Made by a program: the position numbers and the translations under genes. DNA of 64,000 nucleotides. Source: Pseudomonadota bacterium (GTDB lineage: Bacteria > Desulfobacterota > Desulfovibrionia > Desulfovibrionales > Desulfovibrionaceae). The DNA lies in assembly GCA_018822105.1 (NCBI GenBank), contig JAHJLB010000049.1, positions 1-64,000 of the forward strand, in the 5' to 3' direction. The notes under the pieces were generated by a model. The model saw only the letters and a list, made by a program, of their open reading frames with translations, made no database searches and was not told where the DNA came from. Shown piece by piece: positions 50,260 to 58,479 of the stretch (position 1 is the first letter of the stretch; each line of letters begins with the position of its first letter).

Positions 50260-52290
50260 CTAGCTCTTCGGCTCCAGCACCACGTCCACCAGCTCATTGG
50301 CCTCGGTGGCCAGCACGATCTTCAGCTGCGAGCGGATGTCTGCCTCCAGGGCCTCGGCCTCGGGCCTGTTGCCTGCGGGCAGGGCCACGGTGTGCACGCC
50401 GCCGCGCAGCGCGGCCAAAACCTTTTCGCGGATGCCGGCCACGGGCAGGAGCACGCCGCCCAGGGACATCTCGCCGGTGAGGGCCACGCCGGGCCTGGCC
50501 GGGCGTCCGGTCAAGAGCGAGAGCAGGGCCATGAGGATGGTCACCCCGGCCGAGGGCCCGTCCTTGGGGATGGCCCCGGCCGGGATGTGGATGTGCAGGT
50601 CCTGCTGGGCGAAGAAGTCCGGGTTGAGGCCGAAGGTCTCGGCGTTGCCGCGGATGTAGGAGAGCGCGGTCTGGGCGGACTCCTTGAGCACGGCGCCGAG
50701 GTTGCCGGTGAGCAGGAGCTGGCCGGTGCCGCGCATGCGCGCCGCCTCCACCAGGACGATCTCGCCGCCGGAATCGCTCCAGACCAGGCCGTTGACCACG
50801 CCGGGGCGCGACACGGGCCGGGCGGACTCGTGGGTGTGGCGGCGGGGCCCCAGCAGGCTCGTCACCAGCGCGGGGTCGACGAGGGTCGGGTAGCTGCCCT
50901 GGGCGTTGCCGGCGGATTCCGGCTTCATGGCCAGGCGCGCCATCTTGCGGCACACGCTGCCGATTTCGCGGTCCAGGTTGCGCACGCCGGCCTCGCGCGT
51001 GTAGTCGCTGATGATGGTGCGCACGGCCTCTGGCGCGAAGACGGGGTAGGGGTGCGTGAGGCCGTGCTCGGCGCACTGGCGCGGCACCATGTGCTTGAGG
51101 GCGATCTGCACCTTTTCGGGCTCGGTGTAGCCGGGGAAGTGCACCACCTCCAGGCGGTCCTGCAGGGGCGCGTCGAGGCGGGAGAGGTCGTTGGCCGTGG
51201 CGATGAACATGACCTGGGACAGGTCAAAGGGCACGTCCACGTAGAGGTCCATGAACGAGCGGTTCTGCTCGGGGTCCAGCACCTCCAGGAACACCGCGCC
51301 GGGGTCGCCCCGGAAGTCCTGGCCGACCTTGTCGATCTCGTCGAGCATGAGCACGGGGTTGTTCACGCCCAGGCGCCGGATGGCCTGGATGATCTTGCCC
51401 GGCATGGCCCCGACGTAGGTGCGGCGGTGCCCGCGCAGCTCGGCCTCGTCGCGCATCCCGGCCATGGACATGCGGTGGAACTTGCGGCCCAGGGCCTCTG
51501 CGATGGCCATGCCGATGGAGGTCTTGCCCGTGCCCGGGGGGCCGGTGAAGCAGAGCACCGGGCCGCGCGCCGGGGCCAGCTTGACCCGCTTGCCCAGCAC
51601 GTCGCGCACGCTCTCGCGCAGGTGGTCCAGGCTGATGGGCTTGGTCAGGTAGTGGGCCGCGCCGGTGCGCATGGCCTCCACGGCGGAAGTCACCGTGGCG
51701 AAGCCGGTGACGATGATGATCTGCGTGCTGGGCGACAGCCGCCCGGCCTCGGCCAAAAGGGTCATGCCGTCCATCTTGTCCATCTTGAGGTCGGTGACGA
51801 TGAGGTCGAAGCTCCAGGCGCGCACCAGCTCCAGGGCCTCCAGGCCGTTGGCGGCGGTGCGCACGGCGTAGCCCTCCTTTTTCAGCACGTGCTCCAGGTT
51901 GGTGCGGGCGATCTCCTCGTCGTCGACCACGAGGACGTGCGGCGGGGCGCTGGCGGCCAGGGTGCGCCCGGCCAGGTATTCCAGCAGGCGCTCCTTGACG
52001 TGGTCCAGGCCGAAGTGCCGGTCGCTCAAAATGCGCTCCACGCGCGGGAAGTCCAGGCAGTCCTCGGTGGCGCTGGTCCAGGGCAGGCTGCTCAGCCAGT
52101 CGATGTAGTTGAGCCCGATGGAGTATTCGGCCACGGAGGGGTCGGTCTTGTCCAGCCGGCCCATCTCCTTGGCCACGATGGCCGCCACGGATTCCGGCAG
52201 GGCGGCGCCCTTCACCTGCCCGCGCAGCTCGTCCAGCCCCTTGCCAGTGCTGGGCGCCTGTTCTTCCTCGGGTTTGCGAAAAAATATCAT
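50260..52290 (-). CDS. Lon-type ATP-dependent protease with an inserted receiver domain
   Basis: 676 aa. Residues 1-110 are the end of the Lon helical region (NYIDWLSSLPW, HFGLDHVKERLLEYLAGR), while the usual N-terminal substrate-binding LON domain is missing. Residues 116-235 are a complete receiver: Asp123/Asp124, phospho-acceptor Asp167, Thr195, Lys217. Then Lon AAA+ resumes (Walker A GPPGTGKT 250-257, Walker B VLMLDEID) and the Ser-Lys protease domain (KDGPSAG with Ser580; Lys623). It is predicted to be a cytoplasmic protease gated by phosphorylation. AGGAGGA precedes ATG 52290. The receiver closely resembles that of the regulator at 48838. Confidence 0.92.
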   Translation of the reverse strand: MIFFRKPEEEQAPSTGKGLDELRGQVKGAALPESVAAIVAKEMGRLDKTDPSVAEYSIGLNYIDWLSSLPWTSATEDCLDFPRVERILSDRHFGLDHVKERLLEYLAGRTLAASAPPHVLVVDDEEIARTNLEHVLKKEGYAVRTAANGLEALELVRAWSFDLIVTDLKMDKMDGMTLLAEAGRLSPSTQIIIVTGFATVTSAVEAMRTGAAHYLTKPISLDHLRESVRDVLGKRVKLAPARGPVLCFTGPPGTGKTSIGMAIAEALGRKFHRMSMAGMRDEAELRGHRRTYVGAMPGKIIQAIRRLGVNNPVLMLDEIDKVGQDFRGDPGAVFLEVLDPEQNRSFMDLYVDVPFDLSQVMFIATANDLSRLDAPLQDRLEVVHFPGYTEPEKVQIALKHMVPRQCAEHGLTHPYPVFAPEAVRTIISDYTREAGVRNLDREIGSVCRKMARLAMKPESAGNAQGSYPTLVDPALVTSLLGPRRHTHESARPVSRPGVVNGLVWSDSGGEIVLVEAARMRGTGQLLLTGNLGAVLKESAQTALSYIRGNAETFGLNPDFFAQQDLHIHIPAGAIPKDGPSAGVTILMALLSLLTGRPARPGVALTGEMSLGGVLLPVAGIREKVLAALRGGVHTVALPAGNRPEAEALEADIRSQLKIVLATEANELVDVVLEPKS

Positions 52291-52411
52291 CCGATGTCCT
52301 CCTGCGCCGTGAGACGGCGCCTGTTCGCGGCCATTCGTGCCCTGCTTACGCCCGCATTTCCCTTTGTGTCAAAGGCTGTTCCGGGCCCCTGTCTCCGTTG
52401 CTTCCGTCGCG

Positions 52412-52428
52412 TGTTGCAATAGGCAACA
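52412..52428. promoter_or_regulatory. Palindromic operator 1 (TGTTGC-N5-GCAACA)
   Basis: Perfect palindrome with spacer AATAG in the divergent region between receiver-lon and the small operon. It has the form of an enhancer-binding protein site. A half-site TGTTGC lies at 52443. Confidence 0.75.
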
Positions 52429-52501
52429 GTGGTTTGGAGAAGTGTTGCATATTGTATTGCCGTGTTATTCAAGGCGGTTGCCCATCACGGTAGTGGCTGA
52501 C

Positions 52502-52518
52502 TGTTGCGGCATGCAACA
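52502..52518. promoter_or_regulatory. Palindromic operator 2 (TGTTGC-N5-GCAACA)
   Basis: Second identical palindrome with spacer GGCAT, 90 bases (centre to centre) from operator 1 and about 85 bases before a candidate sigma-54 promoter, a normal upstream-activator distance. Confidence 0.75.
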
Positions 52519-52593
52519 CCCCACGGGCTCCGCCTTCCCTCTCCTGTAAGATTTTTATCTGTGATTCCAGAGGTTTGCCATTATCGTGCCCCA

Positions 52594-52609
52594 CGGTACA
52601 GCCCTTGAA
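52594..52609 (+). promoter_or_regulatory. Weak candidate sigma-54 promoter of the Usp/TauE operon
   Basis: CGGTACA-GCCC-TTGAA keeps GG and TTG at the right ten-base spacing but has GA in place of GC at -12. The predicted start near 52620 leaves room for the GAGGGG ribosome site of the next gene. The remainder of the 358-base gene-free stretch 52291-52648 shows only the two palindromes. Confidence 0.4.
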
Positions 52610-52648
52610 AGAAGCGGGCCAACTGCAACCTTAACCCGAGGGGTCGCC

Positions 52649-52825
52649 ATGAGCACTCTGCGAGACACCATCGAAACCACATTTGTCGCCGCTGCTTTTG
52701 CCGAAAGCAACCTGAAGCAAGAGGCCCTCTCCATCCAGGGCCGCACCGCGAAAGACCAGCCCAAGGCCGAGGCCGCCCGGCCGGACGCCAAGGCCCGCCG
52801 CCAGCGCCCCAGCCTCAAGGCCTAG
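52649..52825 (+). CDS. Small 58-residue hypothetical protein
   Basis: MSTLRDTIETTFVAAAFAE starts an amphipathic helix, followed by a charged Lys/Arg/Ala/Pro tail (ARRQRPSLKA). No membrane span or known domain. ATG 52649 follows GAGGGG and lies 22 bases before the next gene. First gene downstream of the twin operators. The helical start and basic tail could suit a small partner or a Lon substrate (guess). Confidence 0.6.
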   Translation: MSTLRDTIETTFVAAAFAESNLKQEALSIQGRTAKDQPKAEAARPDAKARRQRPSLKA

Positions 52826-52847
52826 CCGGCCTTTGCCGGGAGCAGCC

Positions 52848-53384
52848 ATGCGCAAGTCGACATCCAAAGTCCGCGAGAGCCTGTCCCTGGGCAGCAAGCC
52901 GGGAATCTCCCTGCAGCTGCGCGGCGGACTGCGCGAGGCCATGGAGACTTACGGCGAGGCCATCTCCATGGCCGAGTCCGGCGAGCTGGGCCTCGCCCGG
53001 GAGATCATGGGCGACTTCCACGCCGAGCACCGCAAGATCCTGGTGCTGGCGGAGGGAGACGGCGTGCCGGAGCCCATGGTCGCCTATGCGGTGAACCTGG
53101 CCGAGCGCCTGGGGTTTGACCTGGTGCTGCTGAGCGTGGGCCCGGCCTCCCGCAGCGGCTTGCGCTTCGAGGAGCGGACCCGCGCCGCCGGGCAGCCCCT
53201 GCTCGACGAGGCCGCCCGGCGCGGCGTGGCCTGCGCGCATCTTCTACGCCAGGGCCCCCGCGACGAGGTCCTGAACGCCGTGAGCGTGGAGCTCAGGCGG
53301 GTGGAGTTCGTCATCACCCGCAGGCCCGAGGCCGAAAGGCGGCATGCGGCGCTGACCGTTCCGGAGTTTTCGTTGAAATGCTGA
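52848..53384 (+). CDS. Universal-stress-protein-like nucleotide-binding fold protein
   Basis: 178 aa. Residues about 65-170 have the alternating beta/alpha layout of a UspA domain (KILVLAEGDG, VAYAVNLAERLGFDLVLLSVG), but the glycine-rich ATP loop GxxGS is not visible, so nucleotide binding is doubtful. The first 60 residues are a basic helix-rich extension. Start ATG 52848 after GGAG. Second gene of the operon leading to the TauE permease; may be a stress or regulatory partner of it. Confidence 0.6.
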   Translation: MRKSTSKVRESLSLGSKPGISLQLRGGLREAMETYGEAISMAESGELGLAREIMGDFHAEHRKILVLAEGDGVPEPMVAYAVNLAERLGFDLVLLSVGPASRSGLRFEERTRAAGQPLLDEAARRGVACAHLLRQGPRDEVLNAVSVELRRVEFVITRRPEAERRHAALTVPEFSLKC

Positions 53385-53463
53385 CGGTCCGTCCCCTGGG
53401 CGGCCTAATACACAGTCCTGATATGGCGGCGGAGCCGTCAAATACATACAGACGGAGGATCAA

Positions 53464-53760
53464 ATGGCTCATGAGATGACGAAGAAGCAGGCCGTGGTGC
53501 GGATGATCGGCTTTGGCGCGGCCAGCGCCGCCGTGTATGGCGCGATATTCTATTTCTCCAACCCCATCACCGAGATGTTCTCGCGCGGCGGGGTCTACGC
53601 CGCCATGCCCATCGCCACGGTGTTCCTGGTCTCCTACGTGCACGGAGGCTTTGCCTCCAACCTCTGGACGGCCCTCGGCATCAACGCCAGGCAGCCGGCC
53701 AAGACCCTGCAGCCCGCCGCAACCAAGCGCCCCGAAGTGCGCGCCACCCTGAACGCCTAA
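53464..53760 (+). CDS. Small two-helix membrane protein
   Basis: 98 aa. Two hydrophobic segments (about 13-33 and 43-60) joined by a short loop, with a soluble basic tail of about 30 residues. No family recognised. GGAGG precedes ATG 53464. It lies 28 bases before the permease gene, so it may be an accessory subunit of it. Confidence 0.7.
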   Translation: MAHEMTKKQAVVRMIGFGAASAAVYGAIFYFSNPITEMFSRGGVYAAMPIATVFLVSYVHGGFASNLWTALGINARQPAKTLQPAATKRPEVRATLNA

Positions 53761-53788
53761 TCAGCGCGCCAGCCGAAAGGAGACACCA

Positions 53789-54853
53789 ATGGACGTCGCA
53801 CTCGACACCCTGAAATTCATCGACCTGTCCACTTCCAGCATCATCTTCCTGTTCATCGTCGGCTTCATTGGCGGCCTGGTGAGCGGGTTCATCGGCTCCG
53901 GCGGGGCCTTTGTGCTCACCCCGGGCATGATGAGCCTGGGCGTCCCCGGCACCGTGGCCGTGGCCAGCAACATGTGCCACAAGTTCCCCAAGGCCCTGGT
54001 GGGCGCCATCAAGCGCTTCCGCTACGGCCAGGTGGACATCAAGCTCGGCCTGGTCATGGCCGTCAGCGCCGGCGTTGGCGTGCAGGTCGGCATCAAGCTC
54101 CAGCGGATGATCCTTGAAAAATGGGGCCAGTCCGGCTCCAACCTCTACGTGAGCCTGTCCTTTGTGGCCGTGCTGGTCCTGGTCGGCGGCTACGTCTTCT
54201 ACGACGCCATGACCGCCGACAAGGGCGGCAAGCCCAAGGCCGGCGCCACCCTGGCCCAGCGCCTGCAGAAGCTTGAGATCTGGCCCATGATGACCTTCAA
54301 GACCGCCGGGGTGCGCATCTCCATGTGGTTCACCATCCCCGTGGGCTTCGCCACCGGCATGCTGGCCGCCACCATCGCCGTGGGCGGCTTCGTGGGCGTG
54401 CCGGGCATGATCTACGTCATCGGCGCCAGCGGCCTCGTGGCCTCGGCCACGGAGCTGGTCATCGCCTTTGTCATGGGCCTGGGCGGCACCATCAACTGGG
54501 CCATGCACGGCATGGTCGACATCCGCCTCACCGTCATCATCCTGGCCGGGTCGCTCCTGGGCGTGCAGCTCGGCGCCATCGGAACCACCCTGGTCAAGGA
54601 ATCCATGATCAAGTTCGTCATGGGCTCCATCATGCTCATCGTGGCCATCTCCCGCGGCCTGGCCGTGCCCAAGTATCTGGCCGAGCTCGGCGTCATGGAC
54701 GTGGCCCCGGAGACCGTTGCCATCATGGACAAGGCCAGCTTCCTCATCATGTGCGCCGCCCTGACCTTCGGCGCGGTGATCATCCTGGGCAGCATGTACA
54801 AGGCCCGCAAGGCCAACGCCAAGCAGGACCGCGAGGCCTTCGGCCAGGCATAG
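53789..54853 (+). CDS. TauE/SafE-family permease
   Basis: 354 aa, about eight membrane helices. The N-terminal repeat FIGGLVSGFIGSGGAFVLTPGMM and the internal repeat FATGMLAATIAVGGFVGVPGMIY are the TauE/SafE double motif. Members export or import sulfite, sulfonates or other organic anions; the substrate is not defined here. A cytoplasmic loop of about 50 residues separates the two halves. AAGGAG precedes the ATG. Last gene of the operon, closed by a terminator. Confidence 0.88.
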   Translation: MDVALDTLKFIDLSTSSIIFLFIVGFIGGLVSGFIGSGGAFVLTPGMMSLGVPGTVAVASNMCHKFPKALVGAIKRFRYGQVDIKLGLVMAVSAGVGVQVGIKLQRMILEKWGQSGSNLYVSLSFVAVLVLVGGYVFYDAMTADKGGKPKAGATLAQRLQKLEIWPMMTFKTAGVRISMWFTIPVGFATGMLAATIAVGGFVGVPGMIYVIGASGLVASATELVIAFVMGLGGTINWAMHGMVDIRLTVIILAGSLLGVQLGAIGTTLVKESMIKFVMGSIMLIVAISRGLAVPKYLAELGVMDVAPETVAIMDKASFLIMCAALTFGAVIILGSMYKARKANAKQDREAFGQA

Positions 54854-54873
54854 CCAACCGCCATTCCCAGCCT

Positions 54874-54921
54874 CGGCCTGCGCTTCGCCCCTGACATGGG
54901 GTGGGGCGCAGGCCCTTTTTT
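54874..54921 (+). terminator. Intrinsic terminator of the permease operon
   Basis: A long GC-rich stem (GGCCTGCGC, then GCGCAGGCC with an inner GCCCC/GGGG pairing) followed by six T residues. Confidence 0.85.
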
Positions 54922-55322
54922 GTGTGGATTGGCGCGCGACAGCCTTACCGGGCTGCGGCCTCCCTGTGGACAGCACTGCCCTTTGCCCGCCAGGGCCGCC
55001 CATCCGCGGCCTCAGGCCTGAACGCGGACATCTGCCGGCTTGCTTTCGACAGGGCCTTCGCCCAGCGCCACCGAAAGCCTGGTGGCCGTCGGGCACAGGG
55101 TGCTGGCGTGGGCAGCGGCGAGGCCAGAATATTGCGTGCGCGGCGCACAGAGCGGACCGGGCCTTGCAGCCCCCGGTCCGCATTCTCAAGTTGGGTGATC
55201 CGAATTCTCAAATTGGCTGAGTGCTTACAATGAGTTGCGCGCGGGTTTACTCCGTGGGACAAATTTGTGGGGCGGAACGAAAAAAGGGTCCACGAGAATT
55301 CTCGTAAACCATTGATTTTCCA
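54922..55322. other. Gene-free stretch with repeats beside the tRNA remnant
   Basis: No gene is supported here. It holds a hairpin with ten-base arms GCGGACCGGG and CCCGGTCCGC (55152-55181). Two direct repeats ATTCTCAAGTTGG and ATTCTCAAATTGG lie 22 bases apart (55182 and 55204), and there is a perfect 14-base palindrome ACGAGAATTCTCGT (55292-55305). The base composition becomes more AT-rich towards the tRNA remnant. Such features are common at element ends. Confidence 0.55.
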
Positions 55323-55370
55323 GGTTGAGCTGGAGGGAATTGAGCCCACGGCCTCTTGAATGCCATTCAA
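55323..55370 (-). pseudogene. Decayed 3' part of tRNA-Ala(GGC): putative attachment site remnant
   Basis: On the minus strand it reads from the anticodon loop (TGAATGGCATTCAAG, anticodon GGC) through the variable loop (AGGCC), the T-arm GTGGG-CTCAATT-CCCTC and the acceptor strand CAGCTC, ending AACC. The D-arm and 5' acceptor strand are absent. The T-loop and 3' end carry substitutions. Integrases that use tRNA 3' ends leave such copies at the distal end of an island. The orientation puts the island to the right, with the intact tRNA beyond the window. Confidence 0.7.
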
Positions 55371-55416
55371 AAAGACAGCCCAATATGTCCTGAAATTGTT
55401 CGCATATTTTGTGCCC

Positions 55417-55471
55417 GCACTACAAAAATACGACCTTTTGGGGACATTTGTAGTGCAGATTTGTAGTGCAA
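55417..55471. repeat. Inverted and direct repeats next to the tRNA remnant
   Basis: GCACTACAAA (55417-55426) is inverted relative to TTTGTAGTGC (55447-55456), and a 13-base unit ATTTGTAGTGCAG/A is directly repeated at 55446-55458 and 55459-55471. Spacing and position suit recombinase arm-type sites or an operator; the protein is unknown. Confidence 0.6.
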
Positions 55472-55649
55472 ACCACCAGCAAACTGTTTGATAGAAGACC
55501 TCTTCCTCTGCCCATCCAGCGCGGCAGGGAGTGCTTCAAGCCGACCCAGCATTGCGCTGGACTATTCCTTAACCGGCATGACGTGGATGGCCTTGATGAG
55601 GCCATGACCTCGTCGTCCGGCTTGACTCCTCTGTCCGGCCAGACTAACA

Positions 55650-55815
55650 ATTCTCTTGTTCGGTGCCCGCAAGGGCGAAGAGGGAATCCCGTGAAATTCG
55701 GGAGCGGACCCGCCGCCGTGAGCCCCGCATAAAGTCGACCCCCGCGTGTGCCACTGGGAGGAATTCCGGGAAGGCCGGGGCCGACGGGGTGAGTCGGAAG
55801 ACCTGCCGGATATGA
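55650..55815 (+). promoter_or_regulatory. Cobalamin (adenosylcobalamin-type) riboswitch
   Basis: Conserved parts in order: a 5' segment with GGTGCCC and AGGGAATCCCGTG (55661-55693), GCCGCCGTGAGCCCC, the B12 box GCCACTG (55750-55756), the GGAATTCCGGGAAGGCC stem and GAGTCGGAAGACCTGCC (55791-55807). It binds a cobalamin and lowers expression when the vitamin is plentiful. A CCTGTCGG/CCGACAGG stem (55825-55856) and a terminator follow as expression platform. Confidence 0.93.
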
Positions 55816-55878
55816 CTTGTGTTTCCTGTCGGCAACGAGGGCTTTTGCCCGACAGGACTTGAAGGGGACGAATACGGG

Positions 55879-55916
55879 CATCCCTTTCCGCCTTGAGCGC
55901 GGGAAGGGATTTTTTT
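55879..55916 (+). terminator. Rho-independent terminator of the cobalamin riboswitch
   Basis: ATCCCTT and AAGGGAT arms, with inner GC pairs, followed by seven T residues, 40 bases before the cbiK ATG. Control is therefore likely by transcription attenuation. Confidence 0.88.
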
Positions 55917-55955
55917 ATTCTCCCCGCACCTGCCCCTCCGCATTGGAGGTCTTTC

Positions 55956-56849
55956 ATGCGCATCCCCACCTTTCCTTTGGTTCTTCGTCTCCTGCTGCTC
56001 GCCGTCCTGGCGTTGCCTCTGGCACTGCCCGATATGGCCCAGGCTGGGCACAAGGCTCCGGACAAGCGCGGCATCCTGCTCGTGGCCTTCGGCACCAGTG
56101 TGCCCGAGGCCGTCAGCGCCATCGACGCCCTGAAACAGCAGACAGAGGCCGCCTTCCCCGGCGTCCCCGTGCGCATGGCCTATTCGTCCAAGATCATCCG
56201 CGACAAGATTGCCGGGGAAGGAGTCACTAAAAAATCCCCAGCCCAGGCCCTGGCCGACATGGCCGCCGAGGGCTTCACTGAGGTCGCCGTGCAGTCCCTG
56301 CACGCCATCCCCGGCCGCGAGTATTCCGACATCAAGGCCACGGCCGAGGCCTTTCAGGCCATGCCCAAGGGGATTAGGAAGGTCACAGTGGGCCGCCCCC
56401 TGCTCTATTCCCACGAGGACATCGCCAAAGCCGCCGAGGCCATCCTGCTCTCCCTGCCCAAATACAAGAAGGGTGCGGCCGTGTTGCTCATGGGCCATGG
56501 CACGGACCACCCGGCCAACGCCGCCTACGCCGCCCTGCAACTGGCCCTGTGGAAGCATGACCAGAGCGTCTTCATCGCCACAGTGGAGGGCACTCCCGGC
56601 CTGGACGAGATCATCCCGGTGCTCAAGCGCCAGGGAGTGCGGGCAGCGCACCTCGTGCCCCTCATGAGCGTTGCTGGCGACCACGCCCTCAACGACATGG
56701 CTGGCAAGGACGATGATTCCTGGGCCTCCAAGCTCAAGACTGCGGGCATCGCCAGCACCCCCGTGCTGGTGGGCCTGGGCAGCCGCCCAGCCGTGGCAGG
56801 ACTGTGGATCGACCACCTGCGCGATGCGGTGAAGGAACTCGGAGAATAG
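55956..56849 (+). CDS. cbiK: Periplasmic sirohydrochlorin cobaltochelatase CbiK
   Basis: 297 aa. A signal peptide (LRLLLLAVLALPLALPDMAQA, given here as residues about 10-30) is followed by the CbiK chelatase fold: LLVAFGTSVPEAVSAID near 42, VQSLHAIPGREY with metal-binding His, LLMGHGTDHPAN with the second His, and VPLMSVAGDHALNDMAG near the C-terminus. The enzyme inserts Co2+ (or Fe2+) into sirohydrochlorin. A periplasmic version with heme binding is known in Desulfovibrio vulgaris, where a transport role was suggested. GGAGG precedes ATG 55956; control is by the B12 riboswitch. Confidence 0.93.
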   Translation: MRIPTFPLVLRLLLLAVLALPLALPDMAQAGHKAPDKRGILLVAFGTSVPEAVSAIDALKQQTEAAFPGVPVRMAYSSKIIRDKIAGEGVTKKSPAQALADMAAEGFTEVAVQSLHAIPGREYSDIKATAEAFQAMPKGIRKVTVGRPLLYSHEDIAKAAEAILLSLPKYKKGAAVLLMGHGTDHPANAAYAALQLALWKHDQSVFIATVEGTPGLDEIIPVLKRQGVRAAHLVPLMSVAGDHALNDMAGKDDDSWASKLKTAGIASTPVLVGLGSRPAVAGLWIDHLRDAVKELGE

Positions 56850-56996
56850 CCCGGACTTGGCAGAGGAAGGGCCAGCGCGCGCAAGGCCGCGCTGCCCTGC
56901 TTCTGCCTATGGCTGATCTGTCCGGAGCAGTGGCGCCCTGCGCCCTGGACGGCCCCACAGCCAATGTATTCCCGAAAGCATCCAAGGAGGACATCT

Positions 56997-57971
56997 ATGC
57001 TGCGGACATCCACATGGCCCAGCCCCCTGCCATCGGCGCGTCCCAAGCGCATCTGGCACCTGGCGCTGGCCCTCGTGCTGCTCTGTTCGTCTCAAGCTCG
57101 GGCGGATATCAGCGTCACCGACGACCAGGGCCAGACCATCGTCCTGGCACGCCCGGCTCAGCGCGTCATTGCGCTCTACGGCGCGCTCAACGAAATCCTG
57201 GACGGCCTGGGCCAGACCAGCCGCATCGTGGCGCGCGCCAATGCGGACGAAACGCCCGCGCGCATCACAAAGCTGCCGAGCATCGGCACGCACAGACGAC
57301 CGAACATCGAGGCCGTGCTGGCCCAGAAGCCCGACCTGGTGCTGCAAATGGCTGGCCGCAAGGAGACCTCCCAGTCTGTGGAAGCGCTCAAGAAACACGG
57401 GGTGCGCGTGGCCGTGTTCCGGGCGTCGAGCTTCACAGAGTTGTTCAGCATCATCCGCCGCGTGGGTGCGCTCACCGGAGCGGATGCCCAGGCCGAAGAC
57501 ATGGTGCGCGGTATGGAGACGCGGCTTGCGGCGCTGGATGCGAGGATAGCGAACACGGCGGAGCGCCCGCGTGTCTTCTTCGAGGTGCATTCGCCAAACA
57601 TGTATGGGGCCGGGCAATCAAGCGTCGTGGCGGAGATCATCAACCATGCAGGAGGCGTCAACTGCGTGGAAGAGCGCGTCCAGTTCGCGCACCTGAGCGA
57701 GGAGGAACTCATGCGGCTCAAGCCAGAGGCCTACCTCATCCAGCGCGGCCCCATGAACCGCTCCCCGCTACCGCTCACGGCACGCCCACGCCTGCGCACC
57801 CTGCCCGCCACCCAGAGCGGCCGGGCCTGGTTCGTGGACGAACTGAAGTACTCGCGTCCAGGCCCGCGCAACGTCGATGCAGCCGAGGAACTGGCCGGAC
57901 TGCTGCACCCGGAACTCGTAAACCAAGGCGTCAAGCCCCCCAAGGACTCCAAGCATAAGAACAAGAAATAA
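56997..57971 (+). CDS. Periplasmic corrinoid/iron-chelate binding protein (BtuF/FecB type)
   Basis: 324 aa. Signal peptide about 18-38 (ending QARA), then a class III periplasmic binding protein: VTDDQGQTIVLARPAQRVIALYG is split over the first strand, NIEAVLAQKPDLVLQM near 95-110, and GGVNCVEERVQFAHLSEEELMRLKPEAYLI in the second lobe. A Lys-rich tail closes it. ATG 56997 follows AAGGAGG. It probably shares the cbiK transcript and captures cobalamin, a precursor or heme for an ABC permease such as the FecCD gene at 63417. Confidence 0.85.
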   Translation: MLRTSTWPSPLPSARPKRIWHLALALVLLCSSQARADISVTDDQGQTIVLARPAQRVIALYGALNEILDGLGQTSRIVARANADETPARITKLPSIGTHRRPNIEAVLAQKPDLVLQMAGRKETSQSVEALKKHGVRVAVFRASSFTELFSIIRRVGALTGADAQAEDMVRGMETRLAALDARIANTAERPRVFFEVHSPNMYGAGQSSVVAEIINHAGGVNCVEERVQFAHLSEEELMRLKPEAYLIQRGPMNRSPLPLTARPRLRTLPATQSGRAWFVDELKYSRPGPRNVDAAEELAGLLHPELVNQGVKPPKDSKHKNKK

Positions 57972-58021
57972 TCCGCCGGGGCACCCGGCCTAGCATCGGC
58001 GATGGAGGTGGGCGGGTTGTT

Positions 58022-58468
58022 TTAGCGAACGTCCCTGTCCTTGTCCTCGCCCTTCTGTTCGTCGGTCGCCTTGGCCACGATGCCGAGCTTCTCGATGCCC
58101 ACGCTCTTGATCTCGCCCATGACCTTGACCACCACGCCGTAGGCCACGTTTTTGTCGGCGCGTAGGTACAGCTGCTTGTGCTGGCTGACCACCAGGTTCT
58201 GCAGGTGCTGGCGCAGGTCGTCGAAGGGTACGCCGTACTCGTCGAGGAAGATCGAGCCGTCCTTTTTGACCGAGAGCACCAGATGGTCGCTGCCAGCGGG
58301 CAGGGTGCGCACGCTGCGGGTCTTGGGCAGGTCCACGTCCACGCCCTGCGTCAGCATGGGCGCGGTGACCATGAAGATGATGAGCAGCACCAGCATCACG
58401 TCCACAAAGGGCGTGACGTTGATCTCGGCCATGTAGCCGCGAGAGCCTTTGCCAAGCGACATACCCAC
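58022..58468 (-). CDS. exbD: ExbD/TolR-family energy transducer
   Basis: 148 aa. One N-terminal membrane helix with the essential Asp: AEINVTPFVDVMLVLLIIFMV (Asp near 23), then a periplasmic ExbD domain and a charged tail. With ExbB it converts proton flow to TonB motion. GTG 58468 or ATG 58462 are possible starts. Lies 11 bases after exbB. Convergent with the binding protein gene. Confidence 0.92.
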   Translation of the reverse strand: MGMSLGKGSRGYMAEINVTPFVDVMLVLLIIFMVTAPMLTQGVDVDLPKTRSVRTLPAGSDHLVLSVKKDGSIFLDEYGVPFDDLRQHLQNLVVSQHKQLYLRADKNVAYGVVVKVMGEIKSVGIEKLGIVAKATDEQKGEDKDRDVR

Positions 58469-58479
58469 GGCGCGCCCGA

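Noticed and set aside
54945-55370. Minus-strand 141-codon frame starting in the tRNA remnant
   Set aside because: Its N-terminus is simply the translated tRNA-Ala 3' part; the rest has no similarity or ribosome site.
55367-55552. Possible integrase remnant on the minus strand
   Set aside because: I saw no tyrosine recombinase motif (R..HxxR..Y); only the repeats support mobile-element activity.
55466-55732. Plus-strand 88-codon frame before cbiK
   Set aside because: It runs into the cobalamin riboswitch, has no ribosome site and no domain.
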